Shown here piece by piece: positions 1 through 8,623 of a stretch of DNA of 64,000 nucleotides; within the stretch, counting starts at the first letter, position 1, and each line of letters starts with the position of its first letter. The notes beneath the pieces were generated by a model. That model made no database searches. It saw only the letters and a program-made list of their open reading frames with translations, and was not told the origin of the DNA. Both the position numbers and the translations under genes were made by a program. Source of the stretch: Nocardia sp. CC227C (GTDB lineage Bacteria; Actinomycetota; Actinomycetes; Mycobacteriales; Mycobacteriaceae); contig NZ_JASITE010000003.1 of NCBI RefSeq assembly GCF_030767025.1, positions 434,001-498,000 on the forward strand. The letters are read 5' to 3'.

Positions 1-203
1 GCGACCTCCGCCGGGGGCCGGGAGACCACCGATTCGGCCAGCCAGAGGCCGGTGAGCGCGCCGTCGCCGTCCACCTCGGCGGTGACCGAACCGTCCTCGG
101 CGGCGAACCTGCCGCGCACCCGCTTCAGGTCGTAGAGCGCCGCCTCGAGCGCTTCCAGCTGGTTGGCGACCCCGGTGACCAGGGCGTCCATTTCGGCGCT
201 CAT
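1..203 (-). CDS. YbaB/EbfC-like ESX-associated protein (3' part outside window)
   Basis: Start and N-terminal 67 codons of a minus-strand gene that runs off the window start. The visible protein begins MSAEMDALVTGVANQLEALE, a helical stretch, followed by a strand region reading FAAEDGSVTAEVDGDGALT. A helix followed by GxVxAxVDGxGxLT is the pattern of the YbaB/EbfC-like proteins found in actinobacterial ESX loci (EspL-like). Its ATG overlaps the stop of the upstream gene in an ATGA, so the two are translationally coupled. DNA binding or chaperone function is inferred from family only; the C-terminus is not visible. Confidence 0.6.
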   Translation of the reverse strand, partial: MSAEMDALVTGVANQLEALEAALYDLKRVRGRFAAEDGSVTAEVDGDGALTGLWLAESVVSRPPAEV

Positions 204-541
204 ACCGGCTTCACCCAGCTGGTCCGGCCGGTGTCGGCGTCGTCGAGGCGGTCGAGCTCCTCGACCGCGGCCCGGCGGGTGGGCAGGCCCAGCCGGTCGA
301 GCGCGTCGTCAGGCAGGCCCGCCTCCGCCAGGAGTTCGCGCCGCCGCGCCTTGGCCGCGATGGCGGACCGCTTGGTCAGGCGCAGGATTTCATCGGCGAG
401 AGCCTGTGCGCCGTAACGGTATTCACCGCGCTCGAAGGAGATCTCCACCGGCATCCCCTGGTCGGTGGCGCGCACCGTCACCGTCCCCGCGCGATTGGAA
501 CTGCTCGCCGTGGTCACCGGCGGAACCTGCGGTTCGCTCAT
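200..541 (-). CDS. Hypothetical protein in ESX-associated operon
   Basis: 113-aa protein, no signal peptide or membrane segment. The N-terminal half (residues 15-45) is strand-rich (GTVTVRATDQGMPVEISFER), followed by a helical segment with ADEILRLTKRSAIAAKARRR. This layout, small beta-rich part then helix, resembles the small YbaB-associated proteins that sit beside EspC/YbaB genes in Nocardia, but I do not recognise a named family. It overlaps the downstream YbaB-like gene by 4 bases (ATGA) and lies downstream of the NlpC/P60 hydrolase, so it is probably in the same mRNA. Function unknown. Confidence 0.6.
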   Translation of the reverse strand: MSEPQVPPVTTASSSNRAGTVTVRATDQGMPVEISFERGEYRYGAQALADEILRLTKRSAIAAKARRRELLAEAGLPDDALDRLGLPTRRAAVEELDRLDDADTGRTSWVKPV

Positions 542-690
542 GCCGTGGCCTTTCGCGTGCGAGCGGGTATCCGTGGGGCGTTGGCGGGGTGACGTGCGGC
601 CCGTCCGGCTCCCGTCGGTGCGCTCGCCCGGCAGCCTGCCGTTCGGCTCGCCCGGACTCCGCGCGGTCTGCTGCGCGCCTGACCACTCAT
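538..690 (-). CDS. Possible small Arg/Ala-rich ORF (50 aa), doubtful
   Basis: A 50-aa frame begins MSGQARSRPRGVRASRTAGC. Its ATG lies 7 nt after a good ribosome-binding site (GGAGG), and its stop overlaps the next gene's ATG as ATGA. The composition (Arg, Ala, Pro) looks like a shifted frame of high-GC DNA rather than a folded protein. It may only be a leader that couples translation between the hydrolase and the 113-aa gene. Listed because it fills the 253-base gap and because of its start signals. Confidence 0.25.
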   Translation of the reverse strand: MSGQARSRPRGVRASRTAGCRASAPTGAGRAARHPANAPRIPARTRKATA

Positions 691-794
691 GCTGTCGCCT
701 CCACGGTCGAGTGTGCTCCTGCTGCTGTTCCCGGCTCGTTCGTCACGCTGCGCTCGGTCGTCCGCCCCGGCTGCTGCCTCCGACGCTCGCCCGG

Positions 795-1946
795 TCAGGT
801 GGTCGGGCGGTAGAACCCGAGGAACCGCATCCCGCTGTTCTCGGTGCGGATCGGGCCCACCTGGACCGGGTCGCCCGCCTCCACCAGTTGGCCGTTGCCG
901 ATCACCATGGCCACGTGCCCGTCCCACACCACCAGATCGCCCGGCAGCAACTCTCCCGGACCCACACGCATATGCCCATCGCCCTGGTGCTGGGCCAGGC
1001 GCGGCAGCGGTACGCCCGCCTCCGCGTAGGCCCACTGCGTCAGTCCGCTGCAATCCAGGCCGACGCCGGGCGTGGTGCCGCCCCAGACATACGGGGTGCC
1101 GACCGCGCCGAGCGCATTGCGCACCGCATCCGCCGCCTGCTGGTTGGGCGCCTCCACGGTACTGCCGTCGGGCAGGGTGAGCTTCACCCCCTGCCCGGTC
1201 GAGCTGGGTTCGGTGTGATCCTCGGACAGCGCGGCCGGGCCGACGGCGCTCATCGCGGCCGGGACGGTGCGCGCGGAGTCGGCGAGTCGCGATCCGGTGT
1301 CGAGCGGACCGGCTCCCGAACCGACCGGACCGTCCGACGGCTGGGCGGGGCCGAGTGCGGCGGCCGGGGTCGTCGCGCTCGGACCGGCCGTGCCCGCCGG
1401 CGCGGTCACGCTGGCCTCCGCCTCGACCGGCAGGGGAGTGGGTATCGGCTCGGCCAGGTCGCGCAATGCCGCCGTCTCGTCCTCGAGGTCCACCCGCACC
1501 CGCCCCACCACCGCCAGCGCCCGCCCCAGATGCTCGATGGCGGCCGCCACGATCAGCCCGATGCCCGGCGGTGTCGCCGCCGCCGGTCCGAGCGCGGTCA
1601 CGCTCGTGCCGAACGACCGCAGAATCTCCTCCAGTTCGCGTTCTCCCGCGGCCACCTCCCCGGACGCGCGTTCCACCACATCGGCCACGGCCCGGCCGCG
1701 GTCGGCCGATTCCGCCACCGCCGTCTGCACCCGCAGCCCGGTGCCCAGCGCGGCGTCCCCGGCCTCGCCCCGCCACGCTTCGGCCAGCTGGTCGACGCCG
1801 ACCCGCCCCGAGCCGAGTAGCCCGTCGAGCTCATCCGACAGCCGCCGCAACGCCTCCACCGCCGCCGCCACCTGGGCCGCGTCTCCGAGACTCGCCCGCA
1901 ATTCGACGATCGGCCGCGCCAACGCTCCGATGTCGACCTCGCTCAC
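795..1946 (-). CDS. NlpC/P60 family peptidoglycan hydrolase (C40 peptidase), ESX-associated
   Basis: 383 aa. The N-terminal 170 residues are helical, like ESX/WXG-type substrates. A Pro/Ala/Thr-rich linker covers about 170-250, and the C-terminal domain (about 255-383) is NlpC/P60. The catalytic Cys is in GLDCSGLTQWAY and the His in WDGHVAMVIG; the family cleaves D-gamma-glutamyl-meso-DAP bonds in peptidoglycan. No Sec signal peptide is visible, so export through a type VII system is the likely route (inference from the helical N-terminus and neighbours). The start is a GTG overlapping a preceding small frame (GTGA). Related in domain to mycobacterial Rip proteins but with a different N-terminus. 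Confidence 0.85.
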   Translation of the reverse strand: MSEVDIGALARPIVELRASLGDAAQVAAAVEALRRLSDELDGLLGSGRVGVDQLAEAWRGEAGDAALGTGLRVQTAVAESADRGRAVADVVERASGEVAAGERELEEILRSFGTSVTALGPAAATPPGIGLIVAAAIEHLGRALAVVGRVRVDLEDETAALRDLAEPIPTPLPVEAEASVTAPAGTAGPSATTPAAALGPAQPSDGPVGSGAGPLDTGSRLADSARTVPAAMSAVGPAALSEDHTEPSSTGQGVKLTLPDGSTVEAPNQQAADAVRNALGAVGTPYVWGGTTPGVGLDCSGLTQWAYAEAGVPLPRLAQHQGDGHMRVGPGELLPGDLVVWDGHVAMVIGNGQLVEAGDPVQVGPIRTENSGMRFLGFYRPTT

Positions 1947-2107
1947 CGCGCACCCCCGCCCGCGTCACCCAACCACCCCCGCCGACCCGAGCATCCACCC
2001 CACCGCCCCGCCCGCACCCGACACCCGGTCGGCCCGGCCGGGTGTCGCGACCACCGCGCACACACCTTCTCCCCGCGCGCACGCCCGGCACCCCGCCCGG
2101 TGTTCAT
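1943..2107 (-). CDS. Possible 54-aa coupling ORF, doubtful
   Basis: Open frame of 54 codons between the EspC-like gene and the NlpC/P60 hydrolase. Its ATG overlaps the stop of a 26-codon frame upstream (ATGA) and its TGA overlaps the hydrolase GTG (GTGA). The Arg/Gly-rich composition argues against a folded protein. The chained stop/start overlaps are the only support. Confidence 0.2.
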   Translation of the reverse strand: MNTGRGAGRARGEKVCARWSRHPAGPTGCRVRAGRWGGCSGRRGWLGDAGGGAR

Positions 2108-2184
2108 GCGACCACCCCCGACACGCTCGGCCGCGAGGCTTCCGCACTGGTGTGGATGTGGCCGGTACCGCGCTCGTCGCTCAT
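2104..2184 (-). CDS. Possible 26-aa coupling ORF, doubtful
   Basis: 26-codon frame starting [18 protein letters not shown]. Its ATG overlaps the stop of the EspC-like gene (ATGA) and its own stop overlaps the next small frame (ATGA). It may be a translational relay, or the overlaps may be chance. Confidence 0.2.
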   Translation of the reverse strand: MSDERGTGHIHTSAEASRPSVSGVVA

Positions 2185-2504
2185 GCGCTCATCTCCCCGG
2201 TGGTCGGGTGGAGCCCCGCGGCACGGGCGCTGTCCAGGGCGGTGTAGGTGGTGGCCGAGCCGGTGGCGGTGCCCGCCATGGTGGTCAGGACGGTGGCGAG
2301 GGCGGCGATGGTGGTGAGGTGGGTGGTGTGTGCCGCGGTGTAGGCGGCGAGGAAGTCGGGGGCCAGCAGGCCGAAGCGGGGAGCGAGTAGGGGCGGGCCG
2401 GCGGGGGTGGCCCGGGTGGCGGCGGCGGTGAGGTCGGCCGCCCGGAGGTGGGTGGCGGTGGCGTAGGTCGACATACCGGTCGGGTCGACGGTGAGGTCGT
2501 ACAT
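2181..2504 (-). CDS. EspC-like (DUF2580) type VII secretion target
   Basis: 107-aa helical, Ala/Thr-rich protein with no cysteine, starting [20 protein letters not shown]. Two long helices around a central Pro-rich turn (residues 33-50) match the EspC/DUF2580 family of small ESX-secreted or ESX-associated proteins (established family knowledge). It is first in a minus-strand operon with the NlpC/P60 hydrolase and YbaB-like proteins, a common actinobacterial ESX accessory set. The family call rests on size, composition and context, not on an alignment. Confidence 0.65.
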   Translation of the reverse strand: MYDLTVDPTGMSTYATATHLRAADLTAAATRATPAGPPLLAPRFGLLAPDFLAAYTAAHTTHLTTIAALATVLTTMAGTATGSATTYTALDSARAAGLHPTTGEMSA

Positions 2505-2676
2505 CCGAATCCCCCAATCACGGTGGCCGCCGGGCAGCGGGGAGGCGTCGGGGCGTCTCGGCGGGCTGCCGTCGGCGGAGTGGTTCGTTCACGGGATTGG
2601 ACGCGGCCGGACCCGGACCGGTTCCGGTCGGCGCGGAAATGCCCAGGCCGTCGGCGTGGCGCGCGGGAACTCGCCG

Positions 2677-2682
2677 TATCCT
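2677..2682 (+). promoter_or_regulatory. -10 element for leaderless upp mRNA
   Basis: TATCCT lies 8 nt before the upp ATG and no ribosome-binding site precedes the start. The spacing puts the transcription start at or next to the A of ATG, as in leaderless mRNAs common in this group. Confidence 0.45.
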
Positions 2683-2690
2683 CTTCGTAC

Positions 2691-3314
2691 ATGCGCACCC
2701 AGATCGTCGATCACCCGCTCGCGGCCGCACTGCTCACCACCATGCGCGACGCCCGCACTACCAATCCGACATTCCGGGCAGCGCTGCGTGATCTCACCGC
2801 GCTGCTGGTCTACGAGGCCATGCGGGAAGCGCCGGTGGAGACCTTCCCCATCACCACCCCGGTCGCCGCCGCCGAGGGCACCCGGCTGGCCGCGCCGCCG
2901 CTGCTGGTCCCGGTGCTGCGCGCGGGGCTGGGCATGGTCGAGACCGCCGAGAACCTGATCCCGGACGCCCGCATCGGTTTCGTCGGCCTGGCGCGCGACG
3001 AGAAGACCCACCAGCCGACGCCCTACATGGAATCCCTGCCCGACGATCTGTCCCGAACCCCGGTCATCGTGCTGGACCCCATGCTCGCCACCGGCGGCTC
3101 CATGGTCTACACCCTGGACCTGCTGGCCACCCGCAATGCCCGCGACATCACCGTGCTGAGCGTGGTCGCCGCGCCCGAAGGCATTGCCGCCCTGGAGAAG
3201 TCGGGCCATGCCATCCACCTGGTCACCGCCTCGGTGGACCGCGGCCTCAACTCGGAAGCCTTCATCGTCCCCGGCCTCGGCGACGCCGGCGACCGCCAAT
3301 TCGGCCCGCGCTGA
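2691..3314 (+). CDS. upp: Uracil phosphoribosyltransferase
   Basis: 207 aa, the usual length for UPRTase. It makes UMP from uracil and PRPP in pyrimidine salvage, in the cytosol. The PRPP loop is [14 protein letters not shown] (about 123-136), and the uracil-binding end of the family is visible in the C-terminal [11 protein letters not shown]. The ATG at 2691 is chosen because it begins the conserved [10 protein letters not shown] block and is preceded by a close -10 element. Same neighbours as Rv3309c, next to pmmB and the purine phosphorylase, so this is a nucleoside/sugar-phosphate salvage locus. Confidence 0.96.
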   Translation: MRTQIVDHPLAAALLTTMRDARTTNPTFRAALRDLTALLVYEAMREAPVETFPITTPVAAAEGTRLAAPPLLVPVLRAGLGMVETAENLIPDARIGFVGLARDEKTHQPTPYMESLPDDLSRTPVIVLDPMLATGGSMVYTLDLLATRNARDITVLSVVAAPEGIAALEKSGHAIHLVTASVDRGLNSEAFIVPGLGDAGDRQFGPR

Positions 3315-3333
3315 ACCCCTCCGGTCCGAGCCA

Positions 3334-3564
3334 CTACGGCTGGACGAAGAATTCCAGGTGCGAGCAGCGGGTGCAGCGGTGGGCCGTCACGGCGAAGCGG
3401 CGTTTGCCGAAGCGTCTCGCGCCGCCGAAGATGCCCAACTGCAGCGGACCCGGAATCCAGCGCGAGTAACCGCGGGAGGATTCGCCCGCGTCTTCCAGGA
3501 ATCCCGGCTCCAGCTCGCGGTGGCCGCAATAGGTGCAGTGCGGGTCGTTCTTGATGTGGTTCAC
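3334..3564 (-). CDS. Small zinc-ribbon protein
   Basis: 76 aa. Two Cys pairs, CTYCGH near residue 10 and CTRC near residue 67, flank an aromatic/Arg-rich middle (GYSRWIPGPLQLGIFGG). This is the layout of small zinc-ribbon proteins of unknown role. The start is a GTG that overlaps the stop of the phosphohexomutase gene (GTGA), so it is probably co-transcribed and coupled with it. Function unknown. Confidence 0.7.
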   Translation of the reverse strand: MNHIKNDPHCTYCGHRELEPGFLEDAGESSRGYSRWIPGPLQLGIFGGARRFGKRRFAVTAHRCTRCSHLEFFVQP

Positions 3565-5471
3565 AGCTTTTCGCAGTACTCCCGGATACCGGCGAGCCGG
3601 TGTGCGGCGGTGGCGCGAGCCGCGGCGAGCTGGGCCGGGGACGCGACGGGTTCGAAGGTTTCGAGGTAGCACTTGAGTTTGGGTTCGGTGCCGGACGGGC
3701 GGACCACCAGGCGAAGCGAGTCTCCCTCGAAAATCAGGGCGTCGGTGCGCATCCGGCCGCGCACCTGGAGCAGATCGATGGAAGTGACCGTCTCCCCGGC
3801 GATTTCGGTGGGCGGCTCGGCCCGCAACCGCGCCACCACGGCTGCGGCCTCGGTGGCGTCGGCCAGGCGCAGCGACACCTGCGCACCGGCGTGGACGCCG
3901 AATTCGAGCGCGTAGTCGTCGAGCACGTCGTCGACGGTGCGTCCCTCGGCCTTCAATCGCGCCACCAGCTCGGCGGCCGCGACGGCGGCGGAGATGCCGT
4001 CCTTGTCGCGCACCGCCGCCGGGTCCACGCAGTGGCCGATGGCCTCCTCGTAGGCGTACACCAGCCCGTCGCCCGCGCGGGCCAGCCACTTGAACCCGGT
4101 CAGCGTCTCCGCGTAGCGCGCACCCCGCGCCGGAGCCAGTTTGCCCAGCAGTCGCGAGGACACGATGGTCGTCGCGACCAGTGAATCCGGAGCGGCCGCC
4201 CGCAGCACGAAATCGCCGAGCAGCACCCCGGTCTCGTCACCGCGCAACATGCGCCAGCCCCCGCGTCCGGGCACCCCGACGGCGCACCGGTCGGCATCCG
4301 GATCCAGCGCGATCGCCACCTCGGCCCCGACCCGCTCGGCCAGCGCCAGCAGCATATCGGCGGCCCCGGGCTCCTCCGGATTCGGGAACGCGACGGTGGG
4401 AAAGTCCGGATCCGCCGCGAACTGCTCCGCCACCACCTCCACATCCGCGAACCCGGCCGCCCGCAACGCCCGCACCGCGAGTTCACCGCCCACCCCGTGC
4501 ATGGCGGTCAACGCGATACGAATGGGACTGCGCCGCGCCGTCTCGTCCCCGTAACCGCCGATCGCGCCCCCGGCGACAACCGCGGCTTTCGCACCGCCCG
4601 TATCGGCGACGGCGCTGGCCGACGCCGTGCCCGGGGTGGCGGTGTTGCCGGTGGGTGTGGTGCCCGGGGTGGCGGTGTTGCCGGTGCCGGATGCCGCGTC
4701 CGGGGTGGTGCGGTCGCCGGAGGCGGCTGCCGGGCCCACGTCGATGGAGCCCGCTCCGGTGACCGAATTCGTGGCGGTGCGTGGCTTGCCGTCATCGGCT
4801 TCCGGTGTCCGTACCTGGTCGGGGGCGGACGGCGTTTCCGCTGCCGGAGGTCGCGAGCTGGCCCCGGCCGGGGTCATCGGTGCGGTTCGCGCTGCGGCGG
4901 AGGTAGCGCCCAGGCGACTCGGCAGCTCGGCGACGCGGGTGAGGTAGCGGCGCACGATTTCCTCGCCCATGTCCGCGACGCCGGCCTCGGCGGGCAGCGA
5001 CAGTAGGCCGGGATCCGGTGCGGCGGAGGCGGGGTCGGTGCGGGGGACCGGGGTGGTGACCGCTTCGATGAGCTGTTCGATGTCGGCGTCGGCGGGCGGG
5101 ACGAGCTGGGTGCCGCCGTCGAGGTAGAGCTTGTAGCCGTTATCGGTGGCGGGGTTGTGGGAGGCGGTGATCTGCACGCCCGCAACCGCTTTCAGTTCGC
5201 GCACGGCGTAGGCGACGACGGGGGTCGGCAGCGGGCGGGGCAGCGGCAGGACCGTGAAACCGGCCGCGGCGAAGACTTCCGCCGTGGCGGTGGCGAATTC
5301 CGCCGACCCGTGGCGGGCGTCGCGCCCGACGATCACCAGCCCGCCGCCGAGGCAGCGGTCGCGCAGCCAGTGCGCGATTCCGGCGCTGGCGCGCGTCACC
5401 GTCTCCACATTCATGCCGTCCGGACCGTCCCGCAGGGGTCCGCGCAGACCGGCGGTGCCGAAGCGCAGCAC
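3561..5471 (-). CDS. pmmB: Phosphohexomutase (phosphomannomutase/phosphoglucomutase), PmmB-like with insertion
   Basis: 636 aa; the M. tuberculosis homologue is about 100 residues shorter (from memory). Alpha-D-phosphohexomutase: it interconverts hexose 1- and 6-phosphates for mannose or glucose polymers. The phosphoserine loop is ITASHNPATDNGYK (about 100), the metal loop is ALDPDADRCAVG, the sugar-binding loop includes YAYEEAIGHCVD, and the phosphate loop is RPSGTEPKLKCY near the C-terminus. A low-complexity Ala/Thr/Pro/Gly segment of about 110 residues lies between domains I and II and contains an 11-residue tandem repeat. All catalytic loops are intact, so the enzyme is probably active. 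Operon with the purine phosphorylase upstream (10-nt gap) and the zinc-ribbon gene downstream. Confidence 0.93.
   Translation of the reverse strand: MLRFGTAGLRGPLRDGPDGMNVETVTRASAGIAHWLRDRCLGGGLVIVGRDARHGSAEFATATAEVFAAAGFTVLPLPRPLPTPVVAYAVRELKAVAGVQITASHNPATDNGYKLYLDGGTQLVPPADADIEQLIEAVTTPVPRTDPASAAPDPGLLSLPAEAGVADMGEEIVRRYLTRVAELPSRLGATSAAARTAPMTPAGASSRPPAAETPSAPDQVRTPEADDGKPRTATNSVTGAGSIDVGPAAASGDRTTPDAASGTGNTATPGTTPTGNTATPGTASASAVADTGGAKAAVVAGGAIGGYGDETARRSPIRIALTAMHGVGGELAVRALRAAGFADVEVVAEQFAADPDFPTVAFPNPEEPGAADMLLALAERVGAEVAIALDPDADRCAVGVPGRGGWRMLRGDETGVLLGDFVLRAAAPDSLVATTIVSSRLLGKLAPARGARYAETLTGFKWLARAGDGLVYAYEEAIGHCVDPAAVRDKDGISAAVAAAELVARLKAEGRTVDDVLDDYALEFGVHAGAQVSLRLADATEAAAVVARLRAEPPTEIAGETVTSIDLLQVRGRMRTDALIFEGDSLRLVVRPSGTEPKLKCYLETFEPVASPAQLAAARATAAHRLAGIREYCEKL
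4628..4686 (-). repeat. In-frame 33-bp tandem duplication inside pmmB
   Basis: A 26-bp block at 4628-4653 recurs exactly at 4661-4686, so the period is 33 bp or 11 codons. It encodes two copies of a GNTATPGT-type peptide in the low-complexity insert of the mutase. Period divisible by three, so the frame is kept. Confidence 0.85.
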
Positions 5472-5480
5472 GGGCGTCTC

Positions 5481-6260
5481 CTAGAGCCGTTCCAGCACGC
5501 CGCGCAGGAGCTTCCCCAATCGTGGTGCGGCCGCGTGGCCTTCGGCGAGGACCTCCGCGTGCGACAGGTGCGCTCCGGTCACTCCGGCGGCCAGGTTGGT
5601 CACCAGCGAGATACCGAGCACCCGCGCGCCCAGTGCCCGTGCCGCGATGGCCTCCAGCACCGTGGACATGCCGACCAGGTCCGCGCCGATGGTGCGCAGC
5701 ATGCGGATCTCGGCGGGGGTCTCGTACTGCGGGCCGGTCAGTCCCGCGTACACGCCCTCGGTCAGGCCCGGATCGACTTCCTTGGCCAGGGCGCGCAATT
5801 CGGGATCCCAGGCGTCGACCAGATCGACGAAGTTCGCGCCCTCCAGCGGCGTCCGACCGGTCAGATTGAGGTGGTCGCCGATCAGCACCGGCTCGCCGAC
5901 CTGCAATCCCTGGCGGATGCCGCCCGCCGCATTGGTGAGCAGCACGGTCCGCGCGCCCGCCGCGATGGCGGTGCGCACCGGATGCACCACCTGTGCGGGT
6001 TCGTACCCCTCGTACAGGTGCTGACGCCCCATGAGCAGCAGGACGGGCGCATCGCTCACGGTCATCGAGTGGATCGTCCCCTGATGCCCCTGCGCCGTCG
6101 GCGACCCGAATCCGGGCACCTCGCCCATGGGGATGGAGACTGCCGGCTCCCCGATCTCGAGGGCCGCCTCCTGCCACCCCGACCCGAGCACCACCGCAAC
6201 ACGGTGCTCCTGCACTCCGGTTCGTTCGGCGATCGCCTCGGCGGCCTGCGCGGCTATCAT
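5481..6260 (-). CDS. deoD: Purine nucleoside phosphorylase
   Basis: 259 aa from the ATG at 6260. Trimeric-type PNP: cleaves inosine and guanosine (and the deoxy forms) with phosphate, giving base and ribose 1-phosphate. Phosphate-site residues lie in VVLGSGWQ and GRQHLYEGY; the base-site signature is [15 protein letters not shown] with [12 protein letters not shown]; the C-terminal strand has [10 protein letters not shown]. The longer frame to 6335 is rejected because family similarity begins at [10 protein letters not shown]; a TAGGGT element (6268-6273, minus) 7 nt before the ATG fits a leaderless start. Same place as Rv3307. Confidence 0.94.
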   Translation of the reverse strand: MIAAQAAEAIAERTGVQEHRVAVVLGSGWQEAALEIGEPAVSIPMGEVPGFGSPTAQGHQGTIHSMTVSDAPVLLLMGRQHLYEGYEPAQVVHPVRTAIAAGARTVLLTNAAGGIRQGLQVGEPVLIGDHLNLTGRTPLEGANFVDLVDAWDPELRALAKEVDPGLTEGVYAGLTGPQYETPAEIRMLRTIGADLVGMSTVLEAIAARALGARVLGISLVTNLAAGVTGAHLSHAEVLAEGHAAAPRLGKLLRGVLERL

Positions 6261-6468
6261 GCCGCCCACCCTAGTCCCACTCGATCTTCCGCGCAGTGGC
6301 CCGATGCGCCCCCGCCCCCTTTGCCGGATTCCCACCGGCTCCCGTGGTGGACGGGTTGATCAGGGGGCCTGGTGGCGGCGAAACCCGAGAACCCTGCTCC
6401 CCCTCGCGCCGGGAACCGTGTGGCTACCCGCGAGTAGCTAGTGGGTGCGGCCCCATTACGCTGCACAC

Positions 6469-7173
6469 ATGCCGTATTTGAAGCGTGACGGGGACGTGTT
6501 CGTGCTGTACCTGGGCAATGAGGGACAGACCGACAGCGAGAACCGTTTTCACCCGGATTGGATCGACGAGGTCCACGCGAAGCTGGACGAGGTCGAGGCG
6601 TCCGAGGGGCCGGCCGCGCTGGTGACCGTGGCGACCGGCAAGTTCTACTCGAACGGGCTCGACACCGATTGGCTGTTCGGCAATTTCGACAGGAACCACT
6701 GGTACCTGGACCGGGTGCACTCGCTCTACACCCGCCTGCTGGCCTTCCCCATGCCGACCGTGGCGGCGGTGAACGGGCACGCCTTCGGAGCCGGGGCCAT
6801 GCTGGCCACCTCGCACGACTTCCGGGTCATGCGCGCCGACCGCGGGTTCTGGTGCCTGCCCGAGGTGCATCTGGGCATGCCGTTCACCGTGGCGATGAAC
6901 GCACTGGTCACCGGGCGGCTGACCAATCAGGTGGCGGTCGAGGCCATGACGACCGGGCGGCGGTACGCGGCCGACGACGCCATCGCGGCGGGCATCGTGG
7001 ACGACAAAGCGGATGCGGACCAGTTGCTGGGCGCGGCGGTGGCGCGGGCGGCGGCACTCGCGGGCAACCGCAAACCCAACCTCGCGGTCATCAAGAAGGC
7101 CCTGCACGCGCGCACCCTCGAGGGGTTGACGACGCCGACGACGGCGGAGAACCTCGCCTTCAGCCTGAGTTGA
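6469..7173 (+). CDS. Enoyl-CoA hydratase/isomerase family protein
   Basis: 234 aa, crotonase fold. The oxyanion-hole strands appear in FYSNGLDTDWL and in GHAFGAGAMLATSHD; the second active-site region reads RGFWCLPEVHLGMPFT. The sequence resembles delta3-delta2-enoyl-CoA isomerase-like crotonases more than FadB-type hydratases, because the second catalytic Glu sits in LPEVHLG and the first position is not a clear Glu. Substrate unknown. TACGCT at 6457-6462 lies 6 nt before the ATG, so the message is probably leaderless. It stands alone between the divergent purine phosphorylase and the amidohydrolase operon. Confidence 0.85.
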   Translation: MPYLKRDGDVFVLYLGNEGQTDSENRFHPDWIDEVHAKLDEVEASEGPAALVTVATGKFYSNGLDTDWLFGNFDRNHWYLDRVHSLYTRLLAFPMPTVAAVNGHAFGAGAMLATSHDFRVMRADRGFWCLPEVHLGMPFTVAMNALVTGRLTNQVAVEAMTTGRRYAADDAIAAGIVDDKADADQLLGAAVARAAALAGNRKPNLAVIKKALHARTLEGLTTPTTAENLAFSLS

Positions 7174-7316
7174 GAGCAACGGCCGATGCCCCCCGCCGGT
7201 ACGCGCGCGGGGCATCGGCGTTCCAGGTGGCGATCCGGGTCCGAACGCCCCGGGGTGGCAGGCCGGGCGGTATTGGGGGCGATTTCCGGGGGCGGCCGCT
7301 GCGACATTCGGGTGAC

Positions 7317-7334
7317 ACAGTGCGAGACTGTCTC
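7317..7334 (+). promoter_or_regulatory. Overlapping dyads in front of the amidohydrolase operon
   Basis: ACAGT-5 nt-ACTGT (7317-7331) overlaps the palindrome GAGACTGTCTC (7324-7334), ending 2 nt before the ATG of the first M20 gene. Position and symmetry suit an operator over a leaderless start. No regulator is identified. Confidence 0.35.
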
Positions 7335-7336
7335 CC

Positions 7337-8623
7337 ATGTCAGCGCACAGCGGCGGCGATGACCCGGGCTCGAATGGTCGGCAACGTACTGCCGACCTAT
7401 CGGTGCATGCTGCCGTGGCATCGGCGGATTCGACGCTGCTGACCGGCGCGGACGCGGTGATCGCGGGGGCGCGGGAGCGCCTGGTGGCCCTGTCGCATTC
7501 GATTCACGACGAGCCGGAACTGGCCTTCGAGGAGCGGCGCAGCGCCGCCAAGGTCATCGAACCGCTCGCCGAGTACGGCTTCGAGATCGAGACCGGGGTC
7601 GGCGAGCTGCCCACCGCCTTCACCGCCAGCTACGGCCACGGCGACCTGGTGGTCGGTCTGTTCGCCGAGTACGACGCGCTACCGGAGATCGGCCACGCCT
7701 GCGGGCACAACATCATCGCCGCCGCCTCGGTGGGCGCGGGACTCGGTCTCGCCGCGGTGGCCGACCGGCTCGGCATCACGGTGAAGGTCTACGGCACGCC
7801 CGCGGAGGAGAGCGGCGGCGGCAAGGTGCTCATGCTCGAGCGCGGGGTGTTCGACGACACCTCCATGGCGCTCATGGTGCATCCGGGTCCGGAGGACATC
7901 GCGGGCGCGCATTCGCTGGCCCTCGCCGATCTGCAAGTGGTCTTCCACGGGCGCGAGGCGCATGCCAGCGCGGCCCCCGAATATGGGCGCAATGCGGGGG
8001 ACGCCGCCACCGTCGCTCAAGTTGCCCTCGGATTGCTGCGTCAACATCTCCTCCCCGGACAGCAACTGCACGGTATAGTCGGATCGGGCGGTGTGGCCCC
8101 CAACATCGTGCCCGGACGCGCGGAACTGCTGTATTACCTACGAGCAGAGGACTCCGCGGCCCTCGACGATCTGATGCGACGCGCATCGGCGTGCTTCGAG
8201 GCTGGTGCCCTGGCTACCGGATGCACACACGACATCCGGCAGCTCGCGCCCACATATACCGAGCTCACGCCCGATGCGGCACTACTGTTGGCGTATCGCG
8301 AACAGATCATCGGTCTGGGACGCGCTCCGATTGCCCCGGAACTCGAGGCGGCACGACCGTTGGGCAGTACCGATATGGGCAATGTCACCAATGTCATTCC
8401 CGGCATCCACCCGATTATCGGCATCGATGCCGGTGGAGCGGTCACGCACCAGCCCGCCTTCGCGGCCGCCGCCGTGAACGCCTCGGCCGATCGCGCCGTC
8501 CTCGACGGGGCAACGGCGCTGGCGAGAACGGCGATACAGGTCGCGAGCGATGTATTACACAGAGACAGGTTGTCGGAACGCGTCAAGCAACGGCAGTTTC
8601 AGCGACAGGAGGACATTCGGTGA
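7337..8623 (+). CDS. amiB1: M20 family amidohydrolase, AmiB1-like
   Basis: 428 aa. M20D-type metallopeptidase/aminoacylase; relatives hydrolyse N-acyl amino acids or aminobenzoyl-glutamate. Metal ligands are visible in EIGHACGHN (about 120), the catalytic Glu pair in TPAEESGGGK, and later ligands in LMVHPGPED and AVTHQPAFA. The dimerisation/lid domain lies between about 195 and 305. It heads a two-gene operon: its TGA overlaps the GTG of the second M20 gene. Same order as Rv3306c/Rv3305c. Actual substrate not known. Confidence 0.88.
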   Translation: MSAHSGGDDPGSNGRQRTADLSVHAAVASADSTLLTGADAVIAGARERLVALSHSIHDEPELAFEERRSAAKVIEPLAEYGFEIETGVGELPTAFTASYGHGDLVVGLFAEYDALPEIGHACGHNIIAAASVGAGLGLAAVADRLGITVKVYGTPAEESGGGKVLMLERGVFDDTSMALMVHPGPEDIAGAHSLALADLQVVFHGREAHASAAPEYGRNAGDAATVAQVALGLLRQHLLPGQQLHGIVGSGGVAPNIVPGRAELLYYLRAEDSAALDDLMRRASACFEAGALATGCTHDIRQLAPTYTELTPDAALLLAYREQIIGLGRAPIAPELEAARPLGSTDMGNVTNVIPGIHPIIGIDAGGAVTHQPAFAAAAVNASADRAVLDGATALARTAIQVASDVLHRDRLSERVKQRQFQRQEDIR

